A stretch of 64,000 nucleotides of DNA from Cryptomeria japonica (GCF_030272615.1 NC_081408.1:408826889-408890888); one strand, 5' to 3'; positions 1-11,499 are shown, counted from the stretch's first letter. Numbers and translations: made by a program. Notes: generated by a model not told the origin, from the sequence alone.

Positions 1-22
1 TAAGGTTTTCCTCCAAAGGGGG

Positions 23-32
23 TGGCGACTCT
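23..32 (+). other. possible primer-binding site
   Basis: TGGCGACTCT follows a purine-rich stretch at the left edge and precedes the gag region by about 10 bases. A PBS starting TGGCGACTC is the form I remember for plant Tat elements. The LTR end that should lie just before it cannot be verified because the second LTR end was not located. Confidence 0.4.
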
Positions 33-43
33 AATTTTAGTGC

Positions 44-2195
44 ATGGTTAATGCTCTATCTTGCAAAAGGGTAAGTAAGAACCCTAGGCACTTGTCATTA
101 GATTTTATGTGGGGACGAAGATCTTTGCACAATACACAAGATAAACATATTGAATTGAGTCCTAAGAAAAGTCCAAATAGAAAGAAAGATCAAACATTGG
201 AAATGGAATTTGCAGGTTTTAAAAGTTTTCCTAATAGGGAAAGAGGAAACTTAAATGAAAGTGAGGATCCTACATCAAGCCATCACAGTCCTCAAAGTAA
301 TGATGAAAATTTTAATCCATTTTCTCGAATAAGCATGCAGAATTATGATTGGCGTCATGAGATGAATTGTGAGAGACCAGATAAAGAAGAAGAGGATCTC
401 CAATGGGATGCCCTTATTCACAAAATGGCTAGCATGGGCTCAAATGTGTACAAAATGGCTAGGGCCCTTAGAAGGTAGCCAGATGAAATATTAGATAAAT
501 TGGGAATAAAAAGAGATGCACTCATTTTCCCAAAAGAAAAGGCAACTATAGGTGAAACATCAAGAAATGAGAGGGTTCGATGTGAGGAAGTTGGAAGTGA
601 AAGGGGGTCAGGGGATGACAGAATTCATAGATACAACCCCCCTCACAAAAAGCATAGAGAACAAGTATTCACTAGGAATTGTTTTAATCCACTATTTGAA
701 CTCGGATCTGGAGAGAGAAATAGAAATAGTGATAACAAGAGTGATGAGAGTAACCATTGGAGGGAACCAAATTGTGGAAGGGTTCAAAATCAAGGAAATC
801 CAAGACAACAACATAATGGTGATAGGGATCAGAACAATAGAGGGTGAAATGGTGGAAATGGAAATCATGGGAATTATAATCCTGGGTATAGGGAACCTAT
901 GACTATTGAAAGATATAGGTAGTTGGATTTTAGTGGAATAATAGGATACCCAAATCCTATTCAAAATGAGTTGAGGACTGCTATTCCAAATTTGATTGGC
1001 AACGGGGTAGAATCGGTTGAATAACATGTGATAAATTTGAAGAATACCATCGAAGAATTTGAAATTCCCCATGAAGATGTGTTCATGAAATTATTTGTGC
1101 AATCCTTGATTGAAGACGCTGGTGAATGGTACATAGGCTTACCGGATGGATCAATTATCAGTTGGCAGGATTTTGTGACAATTCATTTAAGATTTTGGGG
1201 ATCATAATGACACATCATTTGCTTCCCATGAATTAACTAGTATCAAAAAGAACTTTAATGAATCAGTGATAGAATTTAATAAAAGATTTAATAAGATATT
1301 GATCATAATACCAAGAGATGTGAGACGAGTTGACTCCTTCCTAATTGATTTTTACCTAAGTTCATTTGATAGTAAGACTCATTATGAGATTGGGTCACAC
1401 AAGCCTGCAACATTGCAACAAGCTTTTAAAATTGCCGCTACTATTGAAAACAATAGGAAATATTCTGGTAGACTAAATAAGAGAGATGGTGTAAAATTGT
1501 ATATTCCTAGGGCTTCAAAAAGAGATGATTTCAAAGAAATAATGGATGTGCTCAAAGATACAAAAGGAAGACAGAATAGAAGTGACAGACCACCAACATA
1601 TAAAAATGATAGGCCTAGACTCCATGGCATGCCATACAATACTAATTGGAAGGGTCGTAAGCCTGAGAAGCCAAATCAAAATAAGGAAACTCCTGATCCA
1701 TTGAAGAAAAGTAATCATTTGGTAGAGGATTGCCCATGGTGTGATATGTGTAGGTTACCTCATGCACCCGAACAATGTGTGATTGCTCAAAGTTTATTAG
1801 AAGATGAAAGCCAAGATGAAGTTCAACGACCCACGATAAATGTGCTTTCCTCTGAACCATTTTGGGGCAAAGATGATTATAGTTCATCAGAAGAAGAATA
1901 TGTATCAGATGTATGTCTGAGAAGGATAAATCAAAATAGTAGTATGCAACAAGTATTATCAGACGAAGAGGAACCACCCTTGCTGAGAAATTTTTTCCTA
2001 ACAGATGAAGAGAAAAAGGCTTATACAATAGCAGTAGTAGCACAGGCTAAGAGTAATTACCAATTGATAAATAGAACAATAAATGCAGATCAAGGAAATC
2101 CAGTAGGGATGTTTACAAAAATACCAAAGCAGAATGATAGTAAAGATGGCAGTCTAAAAAAGGGGAACAAGAAGATATCAAAACAAAATGAATAG
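44..2195 (+). pseudogene. Tat-type gag remnant
   Basis: Gag region of the left Ty3/gypsy element, which would form the virus-like particle. It reads in several pieces. The first (44-478) is acidic and hydrophilic. The middle (about 1040-1500) has the Ty3-type capsid pattern, for example SLIEDAGEWYIGLPDG and a region around NKRFNKILIIIPRDV. The last part (1266-2195) is Lys/Glu/Asn-rich and contains a Cys/His cluster near 1729-1790 (CPWCDMCRLPHAPEQC) that looks like an unusual nucleic-acid-binding knuckle. It lies directly upstream of the protease. It is broken and treated as a fossil. Confidence 0.65.
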
Positions 2196-2468
2196 GTAGA
2201 ACTTCCAAGGTTAACAAAACATGTTGATAAGAAGACAAATAGTAAGGAAGTTTCAAGATGTAATTCTTTTATGTCCCAAGCTCTATCCCAGGTGAAAATT
2301 TCCCTCCCTTTACTTGAGATTATGAAATTCCCTGATTATAGAGATGAAACAGTAAAAATAATATCTAATGTGGGTAAAATCAGTCAAGAGAACCCTAAGT
2401 AGCGACAAATTGCTGAGAATCCACTAGTGGTTTATCTAGGTACTTCTTTGGTTAAGAATCTAAACTAG

Positions 2469-2969
2469 GTGGACCCATTTTATCTAACATTGTTGATTAA
2501 TAACAAGCTTTTCAAGAATTGCATGATTGATTCAAGCGCAACAATAAATATTATGTCAGCTGATGTTATGAAGGAACTAGGAATGAATGTTGACACCCCA
2601 TATGGGCAATGTTATGTTATGGACAATAGATCGATATCTATGGTGGGAATCATGAATGATGTGGAATTCAAATTTCCAGCGTGCCCTGATGCCTCTTACA
2701 AAACTGATATCACAGTGGTGGAGGTGCCTGCAAGTTATGGGATGCTTTTATCCAGACAATGGTCTACTTTGGTGGGTGCACATGTGCAATTGGATTTATC
2801 ATATGCAAACATCCCAATAAATGGCACAGATGTTAGGATTGATAGAGAACCCAGGTCATCATACATCATTGAGGAAGTGGACACAGCTCAAATGACATGT
2901 TTTTGCCATACAAACTTGGATAATTTTCACGTAAGTATAGTAAAACCTACCATGTCAAATACAGAATAA
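2469..2969 (+). pseudogene. retropepsin-like protease of the Tat element
   Basis: About 166 codons with the retroviral-type aspartic protease layout. IDSSATINIMS stands at the position of the catalytic D-S/T-G/A loop near the N-terminus, followed by the flap and a second hydrophobic half (MLLSRQWSTLVGAHVQLD). In Tat-type gypsy elements this domain matures Gag and Pol. It sits between gag and the first RNase H. Homology is judged by motif only. Confidence 0.65.
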
Positions 2970-2975
2970 ATTGAA

Positions 2976-3380
2976 ATGCATGCCAAAGAAAATAAAAACA
3001 TGATATGGCAAATGTATTTTGATGGGGCATGTAGCAAAGATGGAAATGGGGCTGGAGTTGTATTTATATCTCCTAACGACAAGTCTTTTAAATACTCATT
3101 CCTTTTAGCTTTTGAATGCATAAATAACATAGCGGAGTACGAAGCTCTCTTATTAGGACTCAGAATTGCAAACGTGCATGCGATAAAAATGCTGACATTT
3201 TATGGTGATTCAGAGCTAATTATATCTCAGGTTAAAAACAAATTTGCCACTAAGAATTCAAAATTGAGACGTTACAGGAATGAAATTTAGGATTCCATAG
3301 AATTTTTTGATGCTTTTGCGATAAATTGGACAGAAAGATCAAAGAACATCTTAGCAGATTTCATGGCTAACCTTGCAATT
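2976..3380 (+). pseudogene. RNase H of archaeal-like (aRNH) type, upstream of RT
   Basis: RNase H fold ahead of the reverse transcriptase. The first strand carries MYFDGACSKDGNGAGVVF (first acidic residue), then a helix with NIAEYEALLLGLRIA (second), then FYGDSELIISQV (third), and a C-terminal stretch around FFDAFAINWTERSKNILADFMA. This is the pattern of the extra RNase H of plant Tat elements rather than the usual Ty3 RNase H, a copy of which is found later at 4658-5100. In a Tat element it would help degrade RNA in RNA/DNA hybrids. Its place between protease and RT is unusual compared with the better-known order in which it follows the first RNase H. Confidence 0.75.
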
Positions 3381-3699
3381 AGGGATAATGACATCCCTTT
3401 TGATGAAATAACTCAAGTAAAAATCAAAACAAGACCAGCAGTACTAGATGACATAAAAAACTGGCAAGTTTTTGATGATGATCGTGATTTACTGAAATTT
3501 CTCATATGTGAGGATCAATATGAAGATCCAAAAATTGATTTGACTGCCTATGCAGAAAATCAGGATGGCAAAGACACTTTGTTTGGAAAAGAGATTTTGC
3601 AACTAAAATCAAATAAGATCCCAAAAGGGTTGGTAGCATTGGAAAGGATTTTTGATAATCAGGATAGGGGGTATCTAAAATCCAGCCATGTAACATAGG

Positions 3700-4650
3700 A
3701 GGATGTTGAGAACATAAATATTGGAAGTGAACACAATCCTAGAGAGGTGTTCATTGGAAAAAGACTTACCCCAAAAATCAGAAGGGCCTTGATAAATTTA
3801 TTAAGAAAATACAAACATGGTTTTGCATGGTCATATGATGACCTAAAGCATATAGAGAAGATCTCTTTCAGCATGAAATTCCTCTGAAGCCAGATGTGAA
3901 ACCTTTTAGACAAAGACACAGGCCTATAAATCCAACACTAGCTCCAAAGATGATGGAGGAATTGATGAAAATGAGGAATGCAGGGATCATAAAACCAATT
4001 AGACACTCAACGTGGGTGTCCAGCTTGGTACCTATTAGAAAGAAGAATGGTGATATAAGACTTTGTGTGGATTTTAGGAATCTGAATGTATCTTCATTAA
4101 AAGATGATTATTCTTTACCTAACATGGAAGATTTATTGCAGAAATTTATAGGAAATGAATTGCTTTCCATGATGGATGAATTCTCAGGGTATAATTAGGT
4201 GAAGGTCAAGGAAACAGAGCAATACAAAACTGCCTTTACAACACCTTGGGGGACATATGTCTATGCTAGAATGCCTTTCAGACTCACTAATGCAGGAGCT
4301 ACTTTCCAGAGGGCTATGGATGTGGCATTTGAAGTTTTGATTGATTATATTCTAGTTTTTTATCAAGACGACTTGACAACTTATTCAAAGAAAGAAGAAG
4401 AGAATTGCAATGATTTGGAGAAGATCTTCATAAGGGCACTAGAGTATGGTGTTTCTTTTAACCCAAAAAAGTGTCATTTTGGAGTAACAAAAGGAAAATT
4501 GTTATGACATATTGTATCAAAGGAAGGTGTTAGAATTGATCCTGAAAGGATAACTGCTATAGATAAAATTCAGATACCTAAAACTATTAAAGCTATCCAG
4601 TCATTCTTTGGACAAATAAATTTTGTTAGAAGATTTGTCTCAAATTTTTC
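3700..4650 (+). pseudogene. Ty3/gypsy reverse transcriptase
   Basis: The reverse transcriptase palm and fingers are visible as KKNGDIRLCVDFRNLN, LLSMMDEFSGYN, YKTAFTTPWGTYVYARMPF and a YQDD box in the position of the catalytic YxDD. The domain starts with the gypsy-type stretch RPINPTLAPKMMEELMKMRNAG. Upstream, 3360-3700 holds a Tat-like linker. It is broken in several places and not a functional gene. Confidence 0.85.
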
Positions 4651-5106
4651 AGAAATTGTGAAACCAATTGCTAAGATACTTAAGAAAGGGGCAGACATCA
4701 AATGGACAAATGAAGCCCTAGAAGCATTTGCAAGTATCAAGAGGGCCAGTAAAGAAGCCCCAGTCCTCAATTCTCTTGATTTTTCAAAATATTTCCAAGT
4801 ATTTTCTTTTGCATCTTACCATACCATAGCAGCTATCATGTTACAAAAAAATGATGAGGGATACGAACAACCTGTGGCATTTTTCAGTAAGACATTGCAG
4901 GCATCTGAGTTAAATTATGATCTAAATGAGAAATAGGCTTATGCATTGGTTAAAGTTGTAAAATATTTTAGGCCATACCTGGTAGGAGCAAATGTTGTTG
5001 CATATGTGCCTAATGCAGTAGTAAAAGATATTTTCAAACAAACTAAGACTACTGGTCGTAGGTGCAGATGGATTAATCAGATCTAGGAATTCAACATAGA
5101 TGTACA
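4651..5106 (+). pseudogene. Ty3-type RNase H
   Basis: Second RNase H of the element, in the usual place after RT. PVLNSLDFSKYFQVFSFASYH, then AAIMLQKNDEGYEQPVAFFSKTL and SELNYDLNEK are the standard Ty3 RNase H core. It is followed by the region leading into integrase. Having both this domain and the upstream aRNH makes the element a dual-RNase-H type. Confidence 0.7.
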
Positions 5107-5146
5107 AATCACAAAGCTTGTTAGAGGGAAAGGCCTAGCTAAACTT

Positions 5147-6474
5147 ATGGGTGATTCCAAGTTAGAAGCAATGCAAATAAATCAAGTGGAGCTAGAAAAC
5201 TTAGAGGTAAGCATTGAAATATGTCCATGGTATACAAATGTTGTTTATTATCTAAAACATATGAAATGTCAAGAAGGTCTTACTGATATCCAAAAGAGGA
5301 CAATCAAGCTTCAGGCAGCTAGATATGTTTTTCTACAAGGGGATTTATATTGGAAAAATCGAGATAGTGTCCTTCTCCTTTGTTTAGACATGAATCAAAC
5401 AGAAGCAATCCTTAAGGAGTTGCATGAAGGTGTATGTGGAGGACATTTTTCTGCTAATACCAGTGCACATAAGATATTGTGTGCTGATTATTATTGGCCC
5501 CAACTCTTCAAGGATTGTCATGCATATGTTAGGAAATGTGACGCTTGTCAAAGGTTTTCAGGGAAGCTAAAATATAATGGAGCATTGCCTCTTAAACCCA
5601 TGCAAACTAAGGAAGCTTTCCAAATGTGGGGCATGGACTTCATAGGAGAGATGGAAGATAAATAAAGTGGGGGACACAGGTGGATTCTAGCAGCAACATA
5701 TTATTTTACCAAGTGGGTAGAGGCAATCCCAACTAGGCAAGACACAAGTAAGGTGGTAATAAAATTTCTTATGGAAAATATCTTGACAAGGTTTGGTGTA
5801 CCTCACAAAATTGTGGTTGATAATTGAATGTGCTTTAGGTCTAAGGAGTTTTTTTATTTTTGTGAGTTAAATGGCATTGTTGTATTTTATTCTTCGCCTT
5901 ATCACCCACAAGGAAATGGACAAGCTGAATCTAGTAACAAAAATTTACTCAAAATAATCAAGAGGATGTTGGGAAATAATAAAAGGTCTTGGGATTCGAA
6001 ATTGAATTTAGCAATATGGGCGGATAGGATTACCATCAACAAGTCTACTGGATTTGCACCTTATGAGTTGGTATATGGGAAATAAGCAAAAACAATCTGC
6101 TCCCAGTATATAAATTTGTGACACAAGAGAAGCTAGGGGATGTAAATTTCATAGAGGATAGGTTGGATCATTTAGTAGAATTGGATGAGTATAGAAAAGA
6201 AGCTCAGAAGAAGAACATCAGAAAGCAGTAGCGGATCAAATTATTGTATGATAAGAAAGTGCCTGACATAAATTCTAGAGAGGGAGATTGGGTATTAAAG
6301 TGGAATGCTAAGGATCAGGACAAAGGGAAACATGAAAAGTTTGAAGCACTTTGCCTAGGCTCTTATGTCATTGTGGAAAAAGGAGGAGAAAATTCATACA
6401 TTTTGCAGAATATTGATGGGGAGGTTCAGGAATTCCCTACCCATGGGCAATATCTCAAGCATTTGTTCTACTAA
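5147..6474 (+). pseudogene. Ty3/gypsy integrase
   Basis: Integrase with an N-terminal HHCC zinc-binding region (LHEGVCGGHFSANTSAHK, then YVRKCDACQRF), the first catalytic Asp region at MWGMDFIGEM, and the last catalytic region SPYHPQGNGQAESSNKNLLK. After these comes a C-terminal region (6244-6474) resembling the basic C-terminal domain, ending at YLKHLFY. Integrase would insert the cDNA copy into the host genome. The gene is broken. Confidence 0.85.
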
Positions 6475-6717
6475 GTAAAACAGGGAGTATTTCTTTGTAC
6501 ATATTAATTAGGGTTGTTTTTGTTTTTGTTTCTTATTCTTTATTTTTGTAGATTTTAGTAGAAATTTGGTCTGCTTTCCAGATATAACTAGGATCTCGCT
6601 ATATTCATAAAGAAACATACGTCCCCAGAAAGAGCCACTATTAGCACATAATTTTTCAAATTATTTATGCTATTGAGATATTATTTATGCTATTGAGCCA
6701 CTGAAGTTAAAAGATTT
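6475..6717 (+). other. spacer between integrase and the downstream ORF
   Basis: T-rich spacer with a duplicated 17-base word (TTATTTATGCTATTGAG, twice within 6650-6700). It contains no coding pattern. A purine-rich stretch AAAACAGGGAG near 6477 could be mistaken for a polypurine tract. Confidence 0.4.
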
Positions 6718-8652
6718 TTGAGACCTATTGTTTTTTATGAGAGAGGTATTGTCAATAACAATTGGGGTGATTGGTTTGTTCATAAGGATTTTACTTGCTT
6801 CAGGATTTGTGGTTTTGAAGGAACCCCATATGTCTTGCCAAAATTTGTACTAGACAGGATTGCTTATCTGGAGATTGTAAGACAGTTAAGTGTTTCAAAT
6901 GCCAAACATTTTGGAGATATGCATAAGCAAAATTTCCTACCTGGGACTCTTAGTTTTGGGGATTTTACCATTGTATCCACAAAGGCTTATCAAGCCATTG
7001 ATAGAAAACTGATTGAAGAGTACAATTTGTTCAAATATACTGCTAGTGTCAATTATGACCCTAAAGGATATATTCACAATTGCGAGAAAAGTCAAAATAT
7101 GGGAGATTATTTTCATGTTTACTTGGAAGCAGAGGATATGTTTAGAAAAACGGAGGAGGAAGGCGCCCAGTTGGCCATTGATGAATTAAACAAAAAATTG
7201 GAAAAAAAAGAAAAATAGATTGCAAGAAATGGAAACTGAAGAAGAGGAGAGTGAAGGCGAGTCAGAAGAAGTTGAGATAATATCTAGGCATCAAACACCA
7301 GACACAGTAGAAGAGCCTAACTTACAAAACCAAATTATTGACAGGCTAAACACCCATAGCGATGCAAGATACGATGAGTATTATGCCTTTGTGTCTAATG
7401 ATGTTTTTATTAAGTCAAAATAATTTAAATCCTTTTTATATAATTTCAAAGGTAAAAAATTGAGAGGCTCTATCCCAAATGTAACCCCTGAAAAAGAATC
7501 AGAACTGTTGGGGAAACTAAAGGAAGAAATCAGTTTAGAATTGACCAATATAACCCCTCAAAGGGGAAGACAACTCCTTAGTGAAGCAGGCATCATCATC
7601 TTTCCAGGATGGGATATGAGTGCATAACTTATTTTTGATAGCATGTTACATTCTGAGAATAAGGATTTTAAATTGGATATTTAGGGAGTGAATGATGTGT
7701 ATATGATCAACTCTAGATTTGACCAGAATGAAGAGGCTTTTCTTTTGTGGGCTCTTTACCCTCCAAATAAGAGGTTGAAAATCATTGATGTGGACAAATC
7801 TTTTGGTCACATGATGAAATTAAAATTGGGTGAAGTGAATCCTATTGTTACTGCTGACATGGGCATCAAAATTTAATAAAGCACAATTAGTCAAAGTGAT
7901 CAGAGAAAGAGATCATTACAAGGGGCTATATGAAGAATTGCTAAAAAGAGGAGGACAGCTTGTGCCAAAAATCCATGATGGGTCTCAATGGAAAAAGAGA
8001 AGTGAAGAAGTGCAATTGGAAAACAAAAGGTTACAAAGGCAAATGCAGAGTGTGAGGGTTGATGCAACCTCTGTTTTACTGACTAAAAGATTTGAAAAGT
8101 TGTAGGGTTTCCTTGAATATTTTTGGGTTGTTTATTAGAAGAATATGGATAATGCAGTATCCCACAACCGGATTTATAACAGACTAGGAACTCTATTGCA
8201 TGATAAGACAATGGCCAATGCAGATTCTAAGGTTATTGAAGGAATACAAAGGTTGTTAAAAAGGCATGAAGACTTTGGCACAAGAATTGCAAAATGAATT
8301 TGATGAATGTAAGGAAATAGTACAACATGGTTTTCCAAAGATTGAAGATCAGAATGGACTAATTAAGGATAAGGATAAATGGATTTTGAAATGCCAAATT
8401 CTTCTCAGTACTTCCCTTAACATTGCTCGGACTAATGGACTTGACATGACACAGGCAATCGAGCACATGGAAAACTTCGTCACTCTGGAGATTGTGGTCA
8501 AAGATATTATCTATGATGCAGATACCTACAAATCAGAGGGATACTTGAAGCATATTCAGAAGTGCAGTCAAATGCTTGGAGATCAACCTAAAAATCAAAA
8601 GATGTTCAGAGATGTGACTTTGTATTTTATAGTTTTTAGTTTGTTAGGGTAG
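6718..8652 (+). pseudogene. extra sense ORF downstream of integrase, function unknown
   Basis: About 1.9 kb of former coding sequence in the same orientation as pol. The first part (6718-7218) is globular, with many aromatic residues. It is followed by a strongly acidic Glu-rich stretch (7220-7330) and then by charged helical segments (7845-8105 and 8266-8652) with heptad-like coiled-coil character. No signal peptide, no convincing membrane segment and no pol motif is visible, so it does not look like a typical envelope gene although it sits in the env position. It is broken and treated as part of the fossil element. The product is unrecognised. Confidence 0.55.
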
Positions 8653-9600
8653 TTTCTAGGTAGTTTTTGTTAGTTTTAGTTGTAATGAAATGGTATGCCC
8701 TTTCATTTTGAAAGTGAATCCTCATCTATATATAGAGGATCTTTTACGAAAGACAAAGATATCAGAAGTTTATAGTTTTATATCAAGACAATATTTTATG
8801 CATTTCCTATGAACCCGTTGTCTGCAAGTATCAAGTTGATGGATAATATACACTGGTTTTAAGTATCATATTTTTAATACAAAGATTCAAGTGTTTTTTA
8901 TTCATGATGGTCTCTATCTTTTCAATTGATTTATCAGTTCCTTAGATAAATCTATTTGCATAGATTGTTTCATTGTGCAGTCTTATGTTGTTGTAATTAA
9001 GATTGATTTTCAGTTTGAAGTATTGGTTGGCAAACTTTGAATTGTCTTATTGGTCTTTCAAAGTAAAGTTAAATTCAGTAAGACTAACTAGATGTTACAT
9101 TTTAATTACAGTTCATATATAAGCCTCTGAGATGATGTTCTTGTTTCATTAACAAGTTATTAAAACTGTCTCTAAGGTTACACATAAGATTTTTCATTTG
9201 AAATGATATGAAACTAGCAAGGAATCAAGGCACTGGTCTTTTATTGATTTTATATATTTGAATCAAGTATTTTTCAAAGCAAGCTTCATTAAGGAATCAT
9301 ATTTCTAATACTTATAACCACTACCTTATAAATATTCATTTAAAAACAAGTAGTTACAGTTTTTAGATAATAAGATTGGGTTCAGGAACAAATGCCATCT
9401 TGAAGTCAACAAATTTCTTAAATTCGCTATAGAAAAGTCTTTAACCTATAGATTTAGGTTTTAGGTATAGGTTCACCCGCCTTGGTTTAGCGAAGCCTGA
9501 AGTGCATGAGAATTTAATCTATCGATCATTCCCATTTGTTGGACAAGACTGATTCAGAACTCATCAAGAGAAGTGGCAAAACTCTTTGATTTCCAATTTG
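8653..9600 (+). repeat. LTR-like tail of the Tat element
   Basis: Non-coding, T-rich sequence after the last ORF with a TATA-like box TATATATAG at 8727-8735 and no long ORF. It fits the expected place and base make-up of a 3' LTR, but neither end could be fixed because the partner LTR is outside the window. Copia RT sequence begins at about 9610. Confidence 0.4.
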
Positions 9601-9769
9601 TGGTTCTGGGAACCAACAGGTTGAAGAAGGAACTCTATGGATTGAAGTAAGCACCAAGATCATGGTACAATAGGATTGATTCATACATGTTGAAGAATGG
9701 ATTCAGTAGAAGCATTAGTGAGCCTACACTATACATCAAGGTAAATGAACAAGGTCAAATTTTGATTGT

Positions 9770-9782
9770 TTGTTTATATGTT
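9770..9782 (+). repeat. left 13-bp target-site duplication
   Basis: TTGTTTATATGTT at 9770-9782 is repeated exactly at 10303-10315, flanking the inserted sequence. The insertion lies inside the copia reverse transcriptase. Confidence 0.75.
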
Positions 9783-10302
9783 TTTGATGAATGAAAAAGT
9801 AGGTTTTGAAGGGGCCCCGAAACCCTTTACAAGCAAGACTAAAATAGAAAAGCCACGAGAAACAAAGAGAAAAAGAACAAAAGGAAAAAACCAGCTGAAA
9901 ACTAAGGAAAACCCACAAAAGCCCCTAAAAGCCAGCAGGCCATCCAGGAATCAGATTTTATCCAGGGCTTTAGCCAGGGTGCTGCTAATTTCTTGCAACT
10001 CTTTGATGTTGTCTTTGAGGTTGGGAGGGTCCTTGGCTGCAACAGCCACAACTTTCTTGATACTGGCCCTGGTTCTCTTCGCAGTTCCGCCCGCCGGGGT
10101 AGCATCACCACCACTTCCAGTCTGGATGGTCTCCTCCTCCAGGTCAAGATCCACAACTGGTTTAGGAGTATGGTCAAAGACCTTGGCAATGTCTTCCAGG
10201 TTTTTGGTGACAGCAGAGAGGATACTTGGGATAATTCCCATCAGATTTTTCATCGCTTCTTTTCCCTCTTCCAACAATTTTACCTTATTCTCCATTTCCT
10301 GC
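9783..10302 (-). mobile_element. 520-bp retroposed sequence (LINE 3' end or processed retrocopy)
   Basis: A 520-bp insertion in the copia RT, flanked by 13-bp direct repeats. Read on the minus strand it holds an ORF of 114 codons (10295-9951) and about 165 bases of 3' untranslated-like sequence that ends in a short A run at the left repeat. Target duplications of this length plus a terminal A run are typical of LINE-driven retroposition. The source could be a truncated LINE 3' end or a cellular mRNA. There is no reverse transcriptase in it. Confidence 0.65.
9951..10295 (-). CDS. 114-codon ORF carried by the retroposed insertion, unknown product
   Basis: An open frame running from the first ATG just inside the insertion to a TGA. 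The protein starts MENKVKLLEEGKEAMKN and is helical and charged, with a Gly/Thr/Ala-rich linker (GSGGDATPAGGTAKRTR) and a second helical part ending STLAKALDKI. The heptad pattern at both ends suggests coiled coils. No known domain is recognised. The base composition is richer in G+C than the surrounding copia DNA, as expected for an imported sequence. Because the insertion is probably truncated at its 5' end, the ATG may be internal to a longer original frame. Confidence 0.4.
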   Translation of the reverse strand: MENKVKLLEEGKEAMKNLMGIIPSILSAVTKNLEDIAKVFDHTPKPVVDLDLEEETIQTGSGGDATPAGGTAKRTRASIKKVVAVAAKDPPNLKDNIKELQEISSTLAKALDKI

Positions 10303-10315
10303 TTGTTTATATGTT
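10303..10315 (+). repeat. right 13-bp target-site duplication
   Basis: Exact copy of 9770-9782 (TTGTTTATATGTT). Confidence 0.75.
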
Positions 10316-11266
10316 GATGATTTGATATTTACATGTAATCTTTCTATTGACATGTTTAAATCAGCAATGAGGAAAGAATTTGAAATGACAGATTTGGGTT
10401 TGATGAAATATTTTCTTGTTATTGAAGTTACACAAAATGATAAAAGTATTTTCATTTGTCAAAGTAAATATGCAAAAGATATTTTGAAAAGGTTTAGAAT
10501 GATAAATTGTAGTCCATCTTCTACACATGTGGCAATAGGCACAAAACTAAGTAGAGAAGATAGTGAGATGGATTTTGATTCCACTATATTTAGGAAATTG
10601 GTTGGTAGTTTGATGTATCTCACTGCAACTAGGCTGGATATAATGTATGGAGTTAGTTTGATTTCTAGACTCATGGATGCACCAAAGAATTCACATTGGC
10701 AAGCAGGAAAAAGGCTATTGAGGTAATCATGGTATATTGTATTCTACTTCAGATAATTTTCAGTTGGTTGGATATACAGATAGTGAATTTGCAGGAAGTA
10801 TCGATGACAGAAAGAGCACATTTGGATATGCATTTCATCTTGGAACAAGTGTTGTAGCATGGGCATCAAAGAAGCAACCTATTGTAACAATTTCATCAGT
10901 AGAAGAAAAGTATGTGGCAGGTACATTAGCAGCTTGTCAAGTAGTATGGATGCGAAGAATTTTGAAGGATCTAAATGCATGAACAAGAGGAGTCTACTAC
11001 AATCTATTATGACAACAAGTCCACCATTGCACTTTCAAAGACTCATGTTTTCACAAGAGGACAAATCTCATTGACACTAGATATCACTTCATTTGTGAGT
11101 TGGTGAACAATGGAGAGATCATTCTACAGCATTGCAGGTCAAAGGAGCAACTTGGAGATATATTCACCAAGGCATTAGCACAAGAACAATTTGAGTATTT
11201 GAGAGAAATTCTAGTCATTGTAAATATTGATGTAATTAGTTGTTGACAGTAGAAATTAGGGGGGAG

Positions 11267-11499
11267 TGTTAGAAATATAAATTTAATTTCTACTATTAGA
11301 TATGTCGCCCAATGTATTTTGTAGATTTTTCTAGAAGTTTCATTGTGATGGGTTATTGTAAAAATATCTTCTTTTGTTTAGTATATGTCGGCTAAGGTAG
11401 TTGTTTCCAGAATTTTCTTATTGCCTCTATAAAAAGGCATTATGTAAATCATTTTGATATACAAGCAATACAAAAATCCTTTTTTTGTGTGTCAGCACA
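11267..11499 (+). repeat. 3' LTR of the copia fragment
   Basis: Starts TGTTAGAAATATAAATTT directly after the polypurine tract and contains a TATA box (TATAAAAA at 11428-11435). It probably ends at CAGCACA near 11499. The start is well fixed. The end is a guess because no partner LTR is present. Confidence 0.6.

Larger units (their letters stand above)
1..9600 (+). mobile_element. Ty3/gypsy element, Tat-type, broken, 5' LTR outside the window
   Basis: A decayed LTR retrotransposon reads left to right: gag, aspartic protease, a first RNase H, reverse transcriptase, a second RNase H, integrase, an extra ORF, then an LTR-like tail. Pol motifs are clear in each part. The linker before the reverse transcriptase resembles Tat/Ogre-like elements (a stretch ending FAWSYDDLK), and the extra RNase H is a Tat hallmark in plants. 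The element carries many breaks (of the order of ten or more) and looks old. Its left LTR lies off the window. The right boundary near 9600, where copia sequence starts, is approximate. Family assignment is inferred from remembered motif patterns, not from a search. Confidence 0.75.
9610..11266 (+). pseudogene. Ty1/copia RT and RNase H, 3' fragment
   Basis: A copia pol fragment without its gag, protease and integrase. The reverse transcriptase starts at ELYGLK near 9628 and is interrupted by a retroposed insertion at 9783-10302. It resumes with MKYFLVIEVTQ, FICQSKYAKDILKRF and VGSLMYLTATRLDIMYGV. RNase H follows with VGYTDSEFAGSIDDRKSTFGYAF and VAWASKKQPIVTISS, then the usual C-terminus up to about 11230. 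A polypurine tract (TTAGGGGGGAG, ending 11266) and an LTR come next. It is broken. Confidence 0.85.

Noticed and set aside
6477-6490. Purine-rich AAAACAGGGAG as a polypurine tract ending the Tat element
   Set aside because: Former coding sequence continues downstream to about 8650 and the TATA-bearing LTR-like region lies further on.
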